This document shows, one piece after another, positions 33,937 through 42,250 of a stretch of 64,000 nucleotides of DNA. The stretch lies in NCBI GenBank assembly GCA_027035765.1, contig JALVUD010000036.1, positions 1-64,000 of the forward strand, in the 5' to 3' direction. Origin of the DNA: Campylobacteraceae bacterium. Lineage in GTDB: Bacteria; Campylobacterota; Campylobacteria; Campylobacterales; Sulfurovaceae. Position numbers and translations under genes: made by a program. Within the stretch, counting starts at the first letter, position 1. Every line of letters begins with the position of its first letter. The notes below the pieces were generated by a model, which worked only from the letters and a program-made list of their open reading frames with translations, ran no database searches and was not told the DNA's origin.

Positions 33937-34916
33937 AAACGTTTGCACTGATACTGCTGGTCGCCGCGCAGTTTCTCTACTACCTGTTGATCGCCCAGAC
34001 CGGGATCGTGGAGTATTTCCATTCGGATCTCTCCCGGATCTTCTGGCTGCCTCTGGGCGGCATTATCGGCACGGTGCTGAGCGCCCGCCTTCCCGGCAGC
34101 GAGCGGCAGCGCCTGGCAGGATTGCTGATCCTGCAGGGCGTGATCACCCTGCAGTATCCCACTCTCTCCTGGGTGCTACTGTGGCTTCTGGGAATCGCCA
34201 TGGGAGCCAGCGCTCCGCTGATGGTTCGGCTGCTGCGTAAGGGGGGAGCCCCGGTGATGGGAGGGGCCCTGGGCCTCTCCTATCTGATCGGGACGCTGCT
34301 CTTTACCACTCCCGTGGCCTGGCGGGGACCTCTGGGGATCGGACTGACGCTCACGGCACTGCTCCTCCTCCCCTGGGCAGGAGGGAGATTCAGGGGCTCC
34401 GATCTGCCGCCTCTGGGGGCGGGGGCGATCGCGACGATGGCGCTGTGGGCCTTTTTCGATTCGGCGCTTTTCGAGACCCTCTCCCGCGATGCTTCCCTCT
34501 CCATCTGGCGCGACGGGCACAGCATCGAAATCGCCGCCTTTCATCTCGTGGGCGTCGGAGTGGCTCTCTGGTTCCCTCTGGGATGGCGGCGTTCCCGACA
34601 GCTCATCGCCTGGCTCTTCGCCGGGGCCTATCTGAGCTACCTCCTGGCGCTGCCTTTGGTGTTGGCGGCCGTCTATCCGGTGGTGATCTCCTACTACAAC
34701 GTGGTGATCCTGCGCCGGTTGACCCGGGAACGGGAACTCTCCCGGGTCGCCGCGGCGATGCTGGCCATCGGCTGGGGGGCCTCGGGAGCCGGCTTGGGCG
34801 CGGCGCTCTCCGGCGGCACATTTGTCGTCGCCGTGGCGGCACTGCTCTACGGGATCGGACATCTGCTTCGTGTTTCACGTTCGTTTCATCTTCAGCGTGC
34901 AGAATCGCTGAAATGA
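33933..34916 (+). CDS. Polytopic membrane protein of unknown function
   Basis: The 327-residue protein overlaps the previous stop by four bases (ATGA) and has about ten membrane helices. It is faintly like half of a major-facilitator protein (WLPLGGIIGTVLSARLPG, LGIAMGASAPLMVRLL) but no signature is convincing. It is the last gene of the ABC/heme-copper-like operon. The following 177 bp hold a MITE/REP-like element and then yceI. Confidence 0.55.
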   Translation: MKTFALILLVAAQFLYYLLIAQTGIVEYFHSDLSRIFWLPLGGIIGTVLSARLPGSERQRLAGLLILQGVITLQYPTLSWVLLWLLGIAMGASAPLMVRLLRKGGAPVMGGALGLSYLIGTLLFTTPVAWRGPLGIGLTLTALLLLPWAGGRFRGSDLPPLGAGAIATMALWAFFDSALFETLSRDASLSIWRDGHSIEIAAFHLVGVGVALWFPLGWRRSRQLIAWLFAGAYLSYLLALPLVLAAVYPVVISYYNVVILRRLTRERELSRVAAAMLAIGWGASGAGLGAALSGGTFVVAVAALLYGIGHLLRVSRSFHLQRAESLK

Positions 34917-34921
34917 AAGCA

Positions 34922-35062
34922 GAATCGAGCTTCTCGAAAAACCGAATCGATTTGAACCCGTCATCCTGAACTCGATTCAGGATCCATAGCCGCGTGAGCC
35001 TTTGAAGCCCCGGGTTCCGGATCCGGTCCGGAATGACGATGGTTTTTCGAGGCGTTCGATTC
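34922..35062. mobile_element. MITE-like element carrying a REP pair
   Basis: Ends form a 22-bp inverted repeat with 19 matches (GAATCGAGCTTCTCGAAAAA... at 34922-34943; complement at 35041-35062). Inside are the two palindromes of the dispersed family: GTCATCCTGAACTCGATTCA+GGAT and TTCCGGATCCGGTCCGGAAT+GAC. No open reading frame is inside. A target duplication was not seen. Confidence 0.6.
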
Positions 35063-35093
35063 ACTGTTCATTCTAATGAAAAGGAGATTCACT

Positions 35094-35618
35094 ATGAAAA
35101 AACTGACCGTTGTCCTCTTTCTGAGTCTATTCACCCTGCTTTCGGCCGCTTCGCTGCATCTGCAAAAGGGGTATATCAAAGCCCACACCCAGGTCCTGGG
35201 AGATTCCACCATCGATCCCGCCACGGGGCGGGTCCACGCCGCGTTGACGATGGCCGGTGATCCTACGACCCTGCGGGGAAGCGTCTGGATCCGCTCTAAG
35301 GATCTGCGTTCGGACAACAAGGAGCGCGATCAGCATATGTATGAGGTGCTGGCGGTCAAAAAATATCCCAAAATCCGTTTCCGGATCGATCGGGTCCGGC
35401 GCCGGGGTTCCGGATATCTGATCGAGGGGAGGCTGAGCCTGCACGGCAAAAGCCGCACGGTGAAGGTCCCGGCGAAGATCAGCGGCAAAGGAAGCAAGCT
35501 GGAGCTGACCGGTCGTTTTCGGATCCTCATGAGTGATTACGGGATCAAACCCCCCAAACTCCTCTTCCTGACGGTTCGGGATGCCGTGGATATCACCGTC
35601 TATCTCAGGACGAAGTGA
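35094..35618 (+). CDS. YceI-family periplasmic lipid-binding-type protein
   Basis: The start at ATG 35094 has AAGGAG seven bases upstream and gives a clear signal peptide (KKLTVVLFLSLFTLLSAAS). The 174-residue protein has the YceI beta-barrel pattern: LRGSVWIRSKDLRSDNKERD, KYPKIRFRI, IEGRLSLHGKSRTVKVPAKI, LTGRFRILMSDYGIKPP. Family members bind isoprenoid or long-chain lipids in the periplasm. Its final 12 or so codons are close to the start of the phosphoesterase gene, 10 bp downstream. Confidence 0.88.
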   Translation: MKKLTVVLFLSLFTLLSAASLHLQKGYIKAHTQVLGDSTIDPATGRVHAALTMAGDPTTLRGSVWIRSKDLRSDNKERDQHMYEVLAVKKYPKIRFRIDRVRRRGSGYLIEGRLSLHGKSRTVKVPAKISGKGSKLELTGRFRILMSDYGIKPPKLLFLTVRDAVDITVYLRTK

Positions 35619-35628
35619 TCGGTTCCCG

Positions 35629-36351
35629 ATGCATCGCGTTCCCGTCGAACGAATCGAGATCGCGACCCGGTGCGACATCCTCAGAGGGTTGGAAATCCTC
35701 CATCTGAGCGATCTGCACCTCTCCCCCCGCCACCGGGCCGCCGACCTGAAGCGCCTGGTGGAGCGTATCAATGAAAGCGCCCCCGATTTGATCGCCCTGA
35801 CCGGCGATCTGATCGATGCGCCGGTGAGTCGGGTCCGTTCGCTGATTCCCCTCCTGGGAGCCCTCGAAGCCCCCACCTTTTTCGTCAGCGGAAATCACGA
35901 TCAGGTCTATGGATACCGTCCCCTGGTCACACTGCTGGAAAAGGCGGGGATCACGATCCTGGATTCGCGGCGGCAGCGTCTGCGTATCGGCAGCGTAGAG
36001 ATCGAGCTGGCGGGACTGCCCGACCGTTTCGCCCCGTTCTTCGGTCGACGACGGAGTTACGATCATCTGGATACCGGGGAGGAGGGAAAGATCCCCCTTG
36101 TTTTCCTCGCCCATCAACCCAAAGATTACCGCCATGCGCTGCGGGCCGGCAGTGAGCTCTTTCTCTGCGGCCATACCCACGGCGGGCAGATCTGGCCCTT
36201 TCACTGGCTGGTACGGCTGAGCCAGCCCTTTCTCGAGGGGTTGCACCGGGTGGAGGGGATGGCGGTCTTTGTCAGCCGCGGCGTGGGGACCTGGGGGATT
36301 CATCGCCGCTATCGGGCGCCGGCCCATCTGCCGTTGTTGGTTATGGTATGA
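35629..36351 (+). CDS. Calcineurin-like metallophosphoesterase (YkuE/YaeI-like)
   Basis: Reading from ATG 35629 (MHRVPVERIE) gives 240 residues; the ORF-track start lies inside yceI. The dimetal motifs are all present: LSDLHLS (DxH), LTGDLID (GD), SGNHD, and CGHTHGGQIWPF. The layout fits the YkuE/YaeI family, which acts on UDP-diacylglucosamine-like or other membrane-linked phosphodiesters. The exact substrate is not evident. A short heptanucleotide tract follows its stop. Confidence 0.85.
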   Translation: MHRVPVERIEIATRCDILRGLEILHLSDLHLSPRHRAADLKRLVERINESAPDLIALTGDLIDAPVSRVRSLIPLLGALEAPTFFVSGNHDQVYGYRPLVTLLEKAGITILDSRRQRLRIGSVEIELAGLPDRFAPFFGRRRSYDHLDTGEEGKIPLVFLAHQPKDYRHALRAGSELFLCGHTHGGQIWPFHWLVRLSQPFLEGLHRVEGMAVFVSRGVGTWGIHRRYRAPAHLPLLVMV

Positions 36352-36365
36352 TCCAAAACAGTGTG

Positions 36366-36393
36366 AAGTGCTATGTGCCAAGTGCTAAGTGTT
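36366..36393 (+). repeat. Heptanucleotide tract before the response regulator gene
   Basis: AAGTGCT-ATGTGCC-AAGTGCT-AAGTGTT: four 7-nt units with small changes, ending 11 bases before the ATG of the next gene; GAGAGGA between them is its Shine-Dalgarno. Confidence 0.65.
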
Positions 36394-36404
36394 GAGAGGA
36401 TGCA

Positions 36405-37061
36405 ATGAAGATATTGATCGTGGAGGATGACCCGGGCATCGCTTCGCTGCTGGAGCGGACCCTGGAGGAGGAGGGGTGGCGTGGCGTGACGGCGGGTGAC
36501 GGGGAAGAGGGGCTCTACCGGGCGGAGATGGAGCCCTTCGATCTGATCATCCTCGACTGGATGCTGCCGGGGTTGAGCGGACCGGAGCTGCTGGAGCGTC
36601 TTCGCAAAGAGGGAAACGAGGTTCCCGTGCTGATGCTGACGGCCCGGGGAGAGACGGAGGACCGGATCGAGGGGTTGAAAAAAGGGGCCGATGACTATCT
36701 GTCCAAACCCTTCAGTATCGAGGAGCTGATCGAGCGGATCCGGGCGCTCTATCGGCGGAGTCTCGGCAGCGGCGGCAACCGGATCGACGCGGGTCCCCTG
36801 CAGGTCGATCTGGCGGAGCGCCGGGTGTTTCTGGAGGGAGAGGAGCTGCTTCTGAAGCGCAAAGAGTACGACCTTCTGCTCTTTTTGCTGAAACATCGCG
36901 GTGCCCCGGTCTCCAAAAGGATGATCGAAGAGCATCTCTGGGAGAGTGAAGATTTTCTTCAGAGCAATGTCATTCAGGTGACGATCTACAATCTGAGAAA
37001 GAAGATCGGAAAAGATCGGATCCGTACCAGCCGGGGAATGGGGTACATTCTCGATGTCTAA
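36405..37061 (+). CDS. OmpR-family response regulator
   Basis: The 218-residue protein has a receiver with D8/D9, Asp51 (LIILDWMLPG), Thr79 (MLTARG) and the Lys in LSKPFS, then a winged-helix domain with KRKEYDLLLFLLKHRG and NVIQVTIYNLRKKIGKDRI. All phosphorelay residues are intact. It overlaps the kinase gene by eight bases. The layout is like the CopR/QseB type of regulators. Its signal is unknown; nearby yceI, the phosphoesterase and a heme-binding protein might be targets. Confidence 0.92.
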   Translation: MKILIVEDDPGIASLLERTLEEEGWRGVTAGDGEEGLYRAEMEPFDLIILDWMLPGLSGPELLERLRKEGNEVPVLMLTARGETEDRIEGLKKGADDYLSKPFSIEELIERIRALYRRSLGSGGNRIDAGPLQVDLAERRVFLEGEELLLKRKEYDLLLFLLKHRGAPVSKRMIEEHLWESEDFLQSNVIQVTIYNLRKKIGKDRIRTSRGMGYILDV

Positions 37062-38391
37062 ACAACCCGTGAGCCTGCGCAAGCGGCTGATGCTGCGTTT
37101 CGCACTGGTGCTCTTTGTGCTGATGGGAGCCTTTACCGCCCTCTTTTACACTCTCTCCCAACAGAATCTGCGGCACAAGGTCCTGGCGGAGCTGCGGGAG
37201 ACGGCCCTGGAGGCCGAGGGGCACCTGCTGGAGAACCAAAAGGTGGTTCAGCACGGCATCATCCTTCTGCATCTCCCACCCCATACCGAAGCCGCTCTCA
37301 TACGCAACGGCCGTATCGCCGCACGGACTCCCGGCTACCGCCCGGAAATCTGCCGTCCTCTGGAGAGCAGCGGCCAGGAGTTTCTCCTGGAGGGAGGCGA
37401 GCGGCTCAATGCCTGCTACTGGGAACGGTTCGAGCGTCCCTTCCCCGGTGCCGTGGTCTTACAGAGACTGAAGATCCCCAACGAGACGGTGGAGATGATG
37501 GAGATCTTTGCGGCGGTTCTGATCCCCCTGACACTGATTCTACTCTGGATGGCATGGCGTCTCATCGGACGGATTTTCGAGCCGATCCATCTCCTGACCG
37601 ATTCGATCCGACAGGTGCGGGTGGACAACTTCTCCCGAACCATTCCCGCCCCCGACCGGGACGATGAGATCCAGGCCCTGACCGACGCCTACAACGCGAT
37701 GATCCTGCGTCTGAGAGAGGGGGTGGAGACTCTGGAGCGTTTCAACAGCGACCTGGCCCATGAACTACGCACCCCCCTGACGGTGATGAAGGGGGAGATC
37801 GAATTGGCCCGGCGCAAAGAGCGCACACCCGAGGAGTACCGGAGGACATTGGAACGGCTGGCGAAGGAGACGGCGGGGATGGAACGCCTGACGGAGGGGC
37901 TGCTGCTGCTGAGCCGCTATACCCGTCAAAATGTGGAACAGAGTTTCGAAGCGTGCCGGTTGGAGCATCTGCTGAAAGAAGTGATCTCCCAGCTGGAGCC
38001 GGCGGCACGCCAACGAAAGATCCGTTTTCGGGAAACGATCGAGGCGGTGGGAGAGTATCGGGGAAATCCGGTGCTGTTGCGGGCCCTCTTTGCCAATGTG
38101 ATCGAAAACGCCGTCAAATACTCCCACGACGGATCCGAAGTGAGTATCCGGCTGGAAAAAAGACCGGAGGGAATCTCTTTCACGGTGGAGGATCGGGGGA
38201 TCGGAATCGAGACGCAAAAACTCCGCCGGATCACCGAACGTTTCTACCGGGCCGACAGCGCCCGTAGCCGCCGGATCGAAGGCTTCGGCCTGGGCCTGGC
38301 GCTGGTGGAGCGGGCGGTGGAGCTGCACGGCGGCACACTGCAGATCGACTCCCGGCCGGGCGAGGGGACGCGGGTGCGTGTCGTGCTCTGA
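37054..38391 (+). CDS. Sensor histidine kinase, partner of the upstream regulator
   Basis: The 445-residue protein has two membrane helices (~residues 15-35 and 150-172) around a ~115-residue periplasmic sensor, a HAMP linker (EPIHLLTDSIRQV), H-box NSDLAHELRTPLTVMKGE, N-box NVIENAVKYSHDG, and G-boxes EDRGIGIE and GFGLGLALV. It should phosphorylate the regulator encoded just upstream. The 3' end is followed by a MITE-like element rather than a terminator. Confidence 0.92.
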   Translation: MSKQPVSLRKRLMLRFALVLFVLMGAFTALFYTLSQQNLRHKVLAELRETALEAEGHLLENQKVVQHGIILLHLPPHTEAALIRNGRIAARTPGYRPEICRPLESSGQEFLLEGGERLNACYWERFERPFPGAVVLQRLKIPNETVEMMEIFAAVLIPLTLILLWMAWRLIGRIFEPIHLLTDSIRQVRVDNFSRTIPAPDRDDEIQALTDAYNAMILRLREGVETLERFNSDLAHELRTPLTVMKGEIELARRKERTPEEYRRTLERLAKETAGMERLTEGLLLLSRYTRQNVEQSFEACRLEHLLKEVISQLEPAARQRKIRFRETIEAVGEYRGNPVLLRALFANVIENAVKYSHDGSEVSIRLEKRPEGISFTVEDRGIGIETQKLRRITERFYRADSARSRRIEGFGLGLALVERAVELHGGTLQIDSRPGEGTRVRVVL

Positions 38392-38445
38392 TCTGCCGTT
38401 TCATTTCGGTTTCATTTTCGGTCGGCACACTTCCGAAAATTAAAT

Positions 38446-38576
38446 GAGTGCTCTGAAAAACAACCGTCATTCCGGGCTTGACCCGGAATCCAGGGCTTGG
38501 AATCCCCATTAAACCATGGATCCTGAATCGAGTTCAGGATGACGCAAGCGTAACTCTCGTGTTTTTCAGAGCACTC
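38446..38576. mobile_element. 131-bp MITE-like element with 17-bp perfect terminal inverted repeats
   Basis: GAGTGCTCTGAAAAACA at 38446-38462 is repeated exactly in inverted form at 38560-38576, and AAAT flanks both ends as a likely 4-bp target duplication. The interior carries the two dispersed palindromes (GTCATTCCGGGCTTGACCCG+GAAT and GGATCCTGAATCGAGTTCAG+GAT). No coding capacity. A transposase able to move it was not found in the window. Confidence 0.7.
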
Positions 38577-38601
38577 AAATCACAAAAGCAGGAGCAGTTG
38601 A

Positions 38602-39048
38602 ATGAAAAAGAGTATGAAGATTCTGTCGGGGGTGGTCCTCCTGGCGGTGGCCATCCAGTTTGTCCCCTACGGTCGGGATCACTACAATCCCCCTGTGGTC
38701 AAAGAACCCCAATGGGATTCACCAAAGACCAAAGCCCTTTTTGCACGGGCCTGTGCCGATTGCCACAGCAACCACACCCGCTGGCCGGCCTATGCGAACG
38801 TAGCTCCCGTTTCCTGGCTGGTGACCCATGACGTGAACGAGGGGCGGGAACACTTCAACGTCTCGCTCTGGGGTGTGCAGGAGAAGAACAAAGGGGATGA
38901 AGCGGCCAAGGAGTTGAAAGAGGGAGAGATGCCTCCGGCGATCTATACCGTGATGCATCCGGAGGCACGGCTTAGCGATGCCGAAAGAAAGGCATTGATC
39001 GAAGGGCTCCAGAAAACTTTTGGTTCTAAAGAGTTGAAAGACGAGTAG
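38602..39048 (+). CDS. Heme-binding-domain (Haem_bd) protein with a CxxCH site
   Basis: The 148-residue protein has an N-terminal membrane/signal segment (MKILSGVVLLAVAIQFVPYG) and the heme motif ACADCHSNHTRWPAYANVAP, followed by WLVTHDVNEGREHFNVSLW. This order matches the Haem_bd family of small periplasmic c-type heme proteins. It may act as an electron carrier or heme sensor in the periplasm. GGAG stands nine bases before the ATG. A CGTGGGAT-tgcc-ATCCCACG hairpin begins right after its stop. Confidence 0.85.
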   Translation: MKKSMKILSGVVLLAVAIQFVPYGRDHYNPPVVKEPQWDSPKTKALFARACADCHSNHTRWPAYANVAPVSWLVTHDVNEGREHFNVSLWGVQEKNKGDEAAKELKEGEMPPAIYTVMHPEARLSDAERKALIEGLQKTFGSKELKDE

Positions 39049-39068
39049 CGTGGGATTGCCATCCCACG
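39049..39068 (+). terminator. Perfect hairpin at the stop of the heme-binding protein gene
   Basis: CGTGGGAT-tgcc-ATCCCACG, 8-bp stem; no T run follows, so it may be a 3' stabiliser rather than a terminator. The same gap (39049-39332) also holds a 12-bp AT-rich hairpin CTTTTTCTTTGT-ttcgcg-ACAAAGAAAAAG (39112-39141) and the REP-like element at 39231. Confidence 0.4.
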
Positions 39069-39230
39069 GGCCAGTTGAGATATCGATCCCTTTCTGTTTA
39101 TCTCTTCATTTCTTTTTCTTTGTTTCGCGACAAAGAAAAAGGAAACGAAGCAAAGAAAAAGAAAACGCGAAGGACTGACGTCACTTTGGATGTGCCATTC
39201 ACTATGCTCTTTGAAAGCCGAGTATGGATT

Positions 39231-39312
39231 TCCTCATCCTGAACTTAGTTCAGGATAGACAGCGGGACTGATCATCCAAGCCCTGGATTCCGAATCAAGT
39301 CTGGAATGACGA
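39231..39312. repeat. REP-like composite repeat
   Basis: CTCATCCTGAACTTAGTTCA+GGAT at one end and GGATTCCGAATCAAGTCTGG+AATGAC at the other, about 80 bp in all, in the same arrangement as inside the MITE-like elements at 34922 and 38446. Outer terminal repeats are degraded or absent here. Confidence 0.65.
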
Positions 39313-39332
39313 TCGTTTGTCAGAGTGATTTT

Positions 39333-39668
39333 TCAGAAATCGATACGGTTCCAGCACTCACTGACGGCGACACGGCAATCTGGGAGGATCTCCGGTTTTT
39401 CCAGGCGTAACTTCAGGCTCTCGACGAGGGGGTATGCTTCGAAGATCCGCTCCTTGAGTGCCAGAAGGGCCTCTTCGAGCAGTCCGAATTTCCTGTCGAC
39501 AAGCTCTTGCCGGATCAACTCAGCGATGGCGGCATAGTCCAGATACTCCCCCTCTTTGTAGCGATACTCCGCCTCCAGATCGACGATGACTCTCTGGGGG
39601 GTTTGACGCTCTGCCGGAAGGATACCGATCACGGCGTCGATCTCGAGGGAGCGGATCTCGATTTTCAT
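39333..39668 (-). CDS. folB: Dihydroneopterin aldolase
   Basis: The 111-residue protein starts KIEIRSLEIDAVIGILPAER and has the FolB pattern of the tunnel-fold: ERQTPQRVIVDLEAEY, DYAAIAELIRQELV, LLEEALLALKERI and LKLRLEKPE. It cleaves dihydroneopterin to glycolaldehyde and the folate precursor hydroxymethyl-dihydropterin. It overlaps plsY by four bases, making a two-gene minus-strand operon, a pair often seen in Campylobacterota. Confidence 0.85.
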   Translation of the reverse strand: MKIEIRSLEIDAVIGILPAERQTPQRVIVDLEAEYRYKEGEYLDYAAIAELIRQELVDRKFGLLEEALLALKERIFEAYPLVESLKLRLEKPEILPDCRVAVSECWNRIDF

Positions 39669-40297
39669 GCGACGGGGGCTTCCTCTTTTTTGAAGAGGCG
39701 GACGAGATTGGGGATGTGCTTATAAAAGACGGTGATCGCGATGATCCAGACCGGGGCGTGGGTACCGATGCCGGGGATACCTGCGGGGTAGAGCAGATAG
39801 CTGGCAAGCAGCAGCGTGGCCAGGGCGATGAGGGAGGAGAGGGAGGAGATTTTGATCGTCTTGGCGGCGACAGCCCAGGCGGCCAGAGCGATCAGGGTCG
39901 GAACGGGGAGGAGAAAGAGCAGGACCCCGAAGCCGGTGGCGACCCCTTTGCCCCCTTCGAAGCCAAGGAAAATGCTGAAACAGTGCCCCCAGACCGCCAG
40001 AACAGCGATGGTCCAGAGGGTGGAGGGGGAAGCTCCCAACCACTTGGCGACCAGGAGGACCAGGACCCCTTTGACGGCATCGAGGAAGAGCGTGGCCGCT
40101 CCCAGCTTTCTGGCCAGGGCGGGATCGCGCTGTTTGAGGACCCGCAGGACATTGGTGGCGCCGATGTTGCCGCTGCCCTCCTGCTTGATATCGACCCCGG
40201 CGAAGGTTTTGGCCAACAGATAGCCGAAGGGGATACCGGCGATCAGATAGGCGGCGAGGTAGAGCTGGATATTGAGGTTGGAGAGGAGCTGTGTCAC
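39665..40297 (-). CDS. plsY: Glycerol-3-phosphate acyltransferase PlsY
   Basis: The 210-residue protein has five or more membrane helices with the family motifs GIPFGYLLAK, EGSGNIGATNVLR, FLDAVKGVLVLL and FLGFEGGKGVATGFG. It transfers acyl groups from acyl-phosphate to glycerol-3-phosphate, the first step of phospholipid synthesis. It is upstream of and coupled to folB. Length fits the family (about 200). Confidence 0.93.
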   Translation of the reverse strand: MTQLLSNLNIQLYLAAYLIAGIPFGYLLAKTFAGVDIKQEGSGNIGATNVLRVLKQRDPALARKLGAATLFLDAVKGVLVLLVAKWLGASPSTLWTIAVLAVWGHCFSIFLGFEGGKGVATGFGVLLFLLPVPTLIALAAWAVAAKTIKISSLSSLIALATLLLASYLLYPAGIPGIGTHAPVWIIAITVFYKHIPNLVRLFKKEEAPVA

Positions 40298-40383
40298 AGG
40301 AAGACCTTTCGTTCCATACGGGGTAATTTTTTTACGATAGGGTTTCGTTTTCGGATCGCTATTTTACCCAAAAAGGAATAGTG

Positions 40384-40389
40384 TATAAT
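40384..40389 (+). promoter_or_regulatory. -10 box for nadA
   Basis: TGTATAAT 33 bases before the nadA ATG; AAAGG at 40406-40410 is the ribosome site. Confidence 0.5.
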
Positions 40390-40421
40390 TCAGGAACTTT
40401 CACACAAAGGTGGTCCAAACG

Positions 40422-41417
40422 ATGAGTATCGACTATCGCGCCGAGATCGAGCGCCTGAAACGAGAGCTTCCCGTGACAGTGGTGGCCCACTACTATCAGC
40501 GGGATGAGGTTTTCGAGATGGCAGACATCACCGGGGACAGTCTGGAACTGGCCCGCAAATGCCAGGCCGACGAAAATCCCTGGGTGGTCTTTTGCGGCGT
40601 GGGTTTTATGGGGCAGAGCGTCAAGGTGATCGCTCCCGAAAAACGGGTTCTGATGCCCAAAATCGCCTGCTGCGCCATGGCGCGAATGATCGACGGCAGC
40701 TACTACGACGACACGGTCGAAGCGATCGAAAAGGGCGGGGTGAGCCGGGAGGAGCTCCTGCCCATCACCTACATCAACTCCGATGCTACCGTCAAGGCCA
40801 AGGTCGGCAAGATGGGTGGCCTGGTCTGTACCAGCTCCAACGCCGTCAAGATCATCGAAAAAGGTCTCGAGAGCGGCAAGAAGATCCTCTTCGTTCCCGA
40901 CCGCTGTCTGGGGCAGAACGTGGCCAATATGATGGGGCTCAAATCCTGCGTCATCGGCGAAGAGGGGTGCGATCCCAAAGCGGCGGACGTGCTCTGCTTC
41001 AACGGCTTCTGTTCCGTCCATCAGCTCTTTACCGTGGACGATGTCAACTTCTACCGGCGCAAATACCCGGGTATCAAAATCGCCGTGCACCCCGAGTGCG
41101 ACCCCAAGGTGGTCCAGGCGGCTGATTTCGTCGGCTCCACCTCTCAGCTGATCAAGTATGTCAAGGAACTCGATCCCGAGCAGAAAGTGGCGGTGGGGAC
41201 CGAGTACAATCTCGTCCACCGTATGCGCAAGAAAAACACCTACGTCCTCTCCTCCACCAAGCCCGAATGCCCGACGATGAACGAAACGACTCTGGAGGAT
41301 CTCTACCGTGCCCTCAAGTCCATCGAGGACGGCATCCCCCTCAACGAGATCCATGTGGACGAGGAGACGGTCCATTACGCGAAACTCGCTCTGGAACGTA
41401 TGCTGGAGATCCGATGA
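40422..41417 (+). CDS. nadA: Quinolinate synthase A
   Basis: Reading from ATG 40422 (MSIDYRAEIERLK) gives 331 residues; the track's start 12 bases earlier is a GTG within the ribosome site. NadA motifs: AHYYQRDEVFEMADITGDSL, VVFCGVGFMGQ, TYINSDATVKA, CTSSNAVKI, and VGTEYNLVHRM. The three [4Fe-4S] cysteines are in VFCG, SVCG-type FNGFC/HPEC, and TKPECPTM. It condenses iminoaspartate with dihydroxyacetone phosphate to quinolinate. It overlaps nadC by four bases. Confidence 0.94.
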   Translation: MSIDYRAEIERLKRELPVTVVAHYYQRDEVFEMADITGDSLELARKCQADENPWVVFCGVGFMGQSVKVIAPEKRVLMPKIACCAMARMIDGSYYDDTVEAIEKGGVSREELLPITYINSDATVKAKVGKMGGLVCTSSNAVKIIEKGLESGKKILFVPDRCLGQNVANMMGLKSCVIGEEGCDPKAADVLCFNGFCSVHQLFTVDDVNFYRRKYPGIKIAVHPECDPKVVQAADFVGSTSQLIKYVKELDPEQKVAVGTEYNLVHRMRKKNTYVLSSTKPECPTMNETTLEDLYRALKSIEDGIPLNEIHVDEETVHYAKLALERMLEIR

Positions 41418-42250
41418 CTGTCTCCCAGCATCTGATCGAAGATTTCGTCCACCGTGCCGTCGAGGAGGATCTGGGGCGGGGAGATCTCTTCGCCCGGATC
41501 AGCGAATCGCGTCCCCTCGGCGCCTACATCCTGGCCAAAAGCGAAGGGGTCTTCGCCGGGCGGGAGTATATCGAGGCGCTGGCTGGGATCTACCCCTTGG
41601 AGCTGGAGTGGAAAATTCGGGACGGAGAGCGCTTCACTCCCGGAGATCGATTGCTGGAGATCAAGGGGGATTCACGGGATCTGCTCTCGCTGGAGCGGAC
41701 GATCCTCGATCTGGCCTTGCACGCCAGCGGCATTGCCACCCTGACGGCCCGGTACGTCACCGAACTGGAAGGGACCGGCTGTGTCCTGCTCGATACCCGC
41801 AAGACCCGTCCGGGTCTGCGGGCCTTCGAGAAGTATGCCGTACGCTGCGGCGGCGGGCAGAACCACCGCATGGGGCTCGACGACTGCCTGATGCTCAAGG
41901 ATACCCATCTGCGGGCCATCGGGGATCTGGACCGATTCATGAAAGAGGTGCGGTGCAAGATCCCCTTCACCGCCAGGATCGAGATCGAATGTGAAGATTT
42001 CGCCATGGCGGAACGGGCGATGAGTGCGGGAGCCGATATCGTGATGTGTGACAACATGGATAGTGCGACGATCCGGGAAGTGGTCAATCTACGTAATGAG
42101 CGCTATCCTCATATCTTGTTGGAGGCCAGCGGCAACGTCACCCTTGAAACGATCCGTTCCCTCGCCGAGACAGGAGTCGACGCTATCAGCTCCGGCAGTA
42201 TCATCCATCAGGCGACCTGGCCCGACCTCTCCATGAAGGTCGATGCGTGA
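41414..42250 (+). CDS. nadC: Nicotinate-nucleotide pyrophosphorylase (quinolinate phosphoribosyltransferase)
   Basis: The start at ATG 41414 overlaps the nadA stop; the track's longer ORF reads through nadA. The 278-residue protein has VEEDLGRGDLF, LLDTRKTRPGLRAFEKYAVR, GGGQNHRMGLDD and MCDNMD, the NadC active-site set. It converts quinolinate and PRPP to nicotinate mononucleotide. It forms an operon with nadA, the DHH phosphoesterase and the M23 peptidase, all joined by four-base overlaps. Confidence 0.95.
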   Translation: MTVSQHLIEDFVHRAVEEDLGRGDLFARISESRPLGAYILAKSEGVFAGREYIEALAGIYPLELEWKIRDGERFTPGDRLLEIKGDSRDLLSLERTILDLALHASGIATLTARYVTELEGTGCVLLDTRKTRPGLRAFEKYAVRCGGGQNHRMGLDDCLMLKDTHLRAIGDLDRFMKEVRCKIPFTARIEIECEDFAMAERAMSAGADIVMCDNMDSATIREVVNLRNERYPHILLEASGNVTLETIRSLAETGVDAISSGSIIHQATWPDLSMKVDA

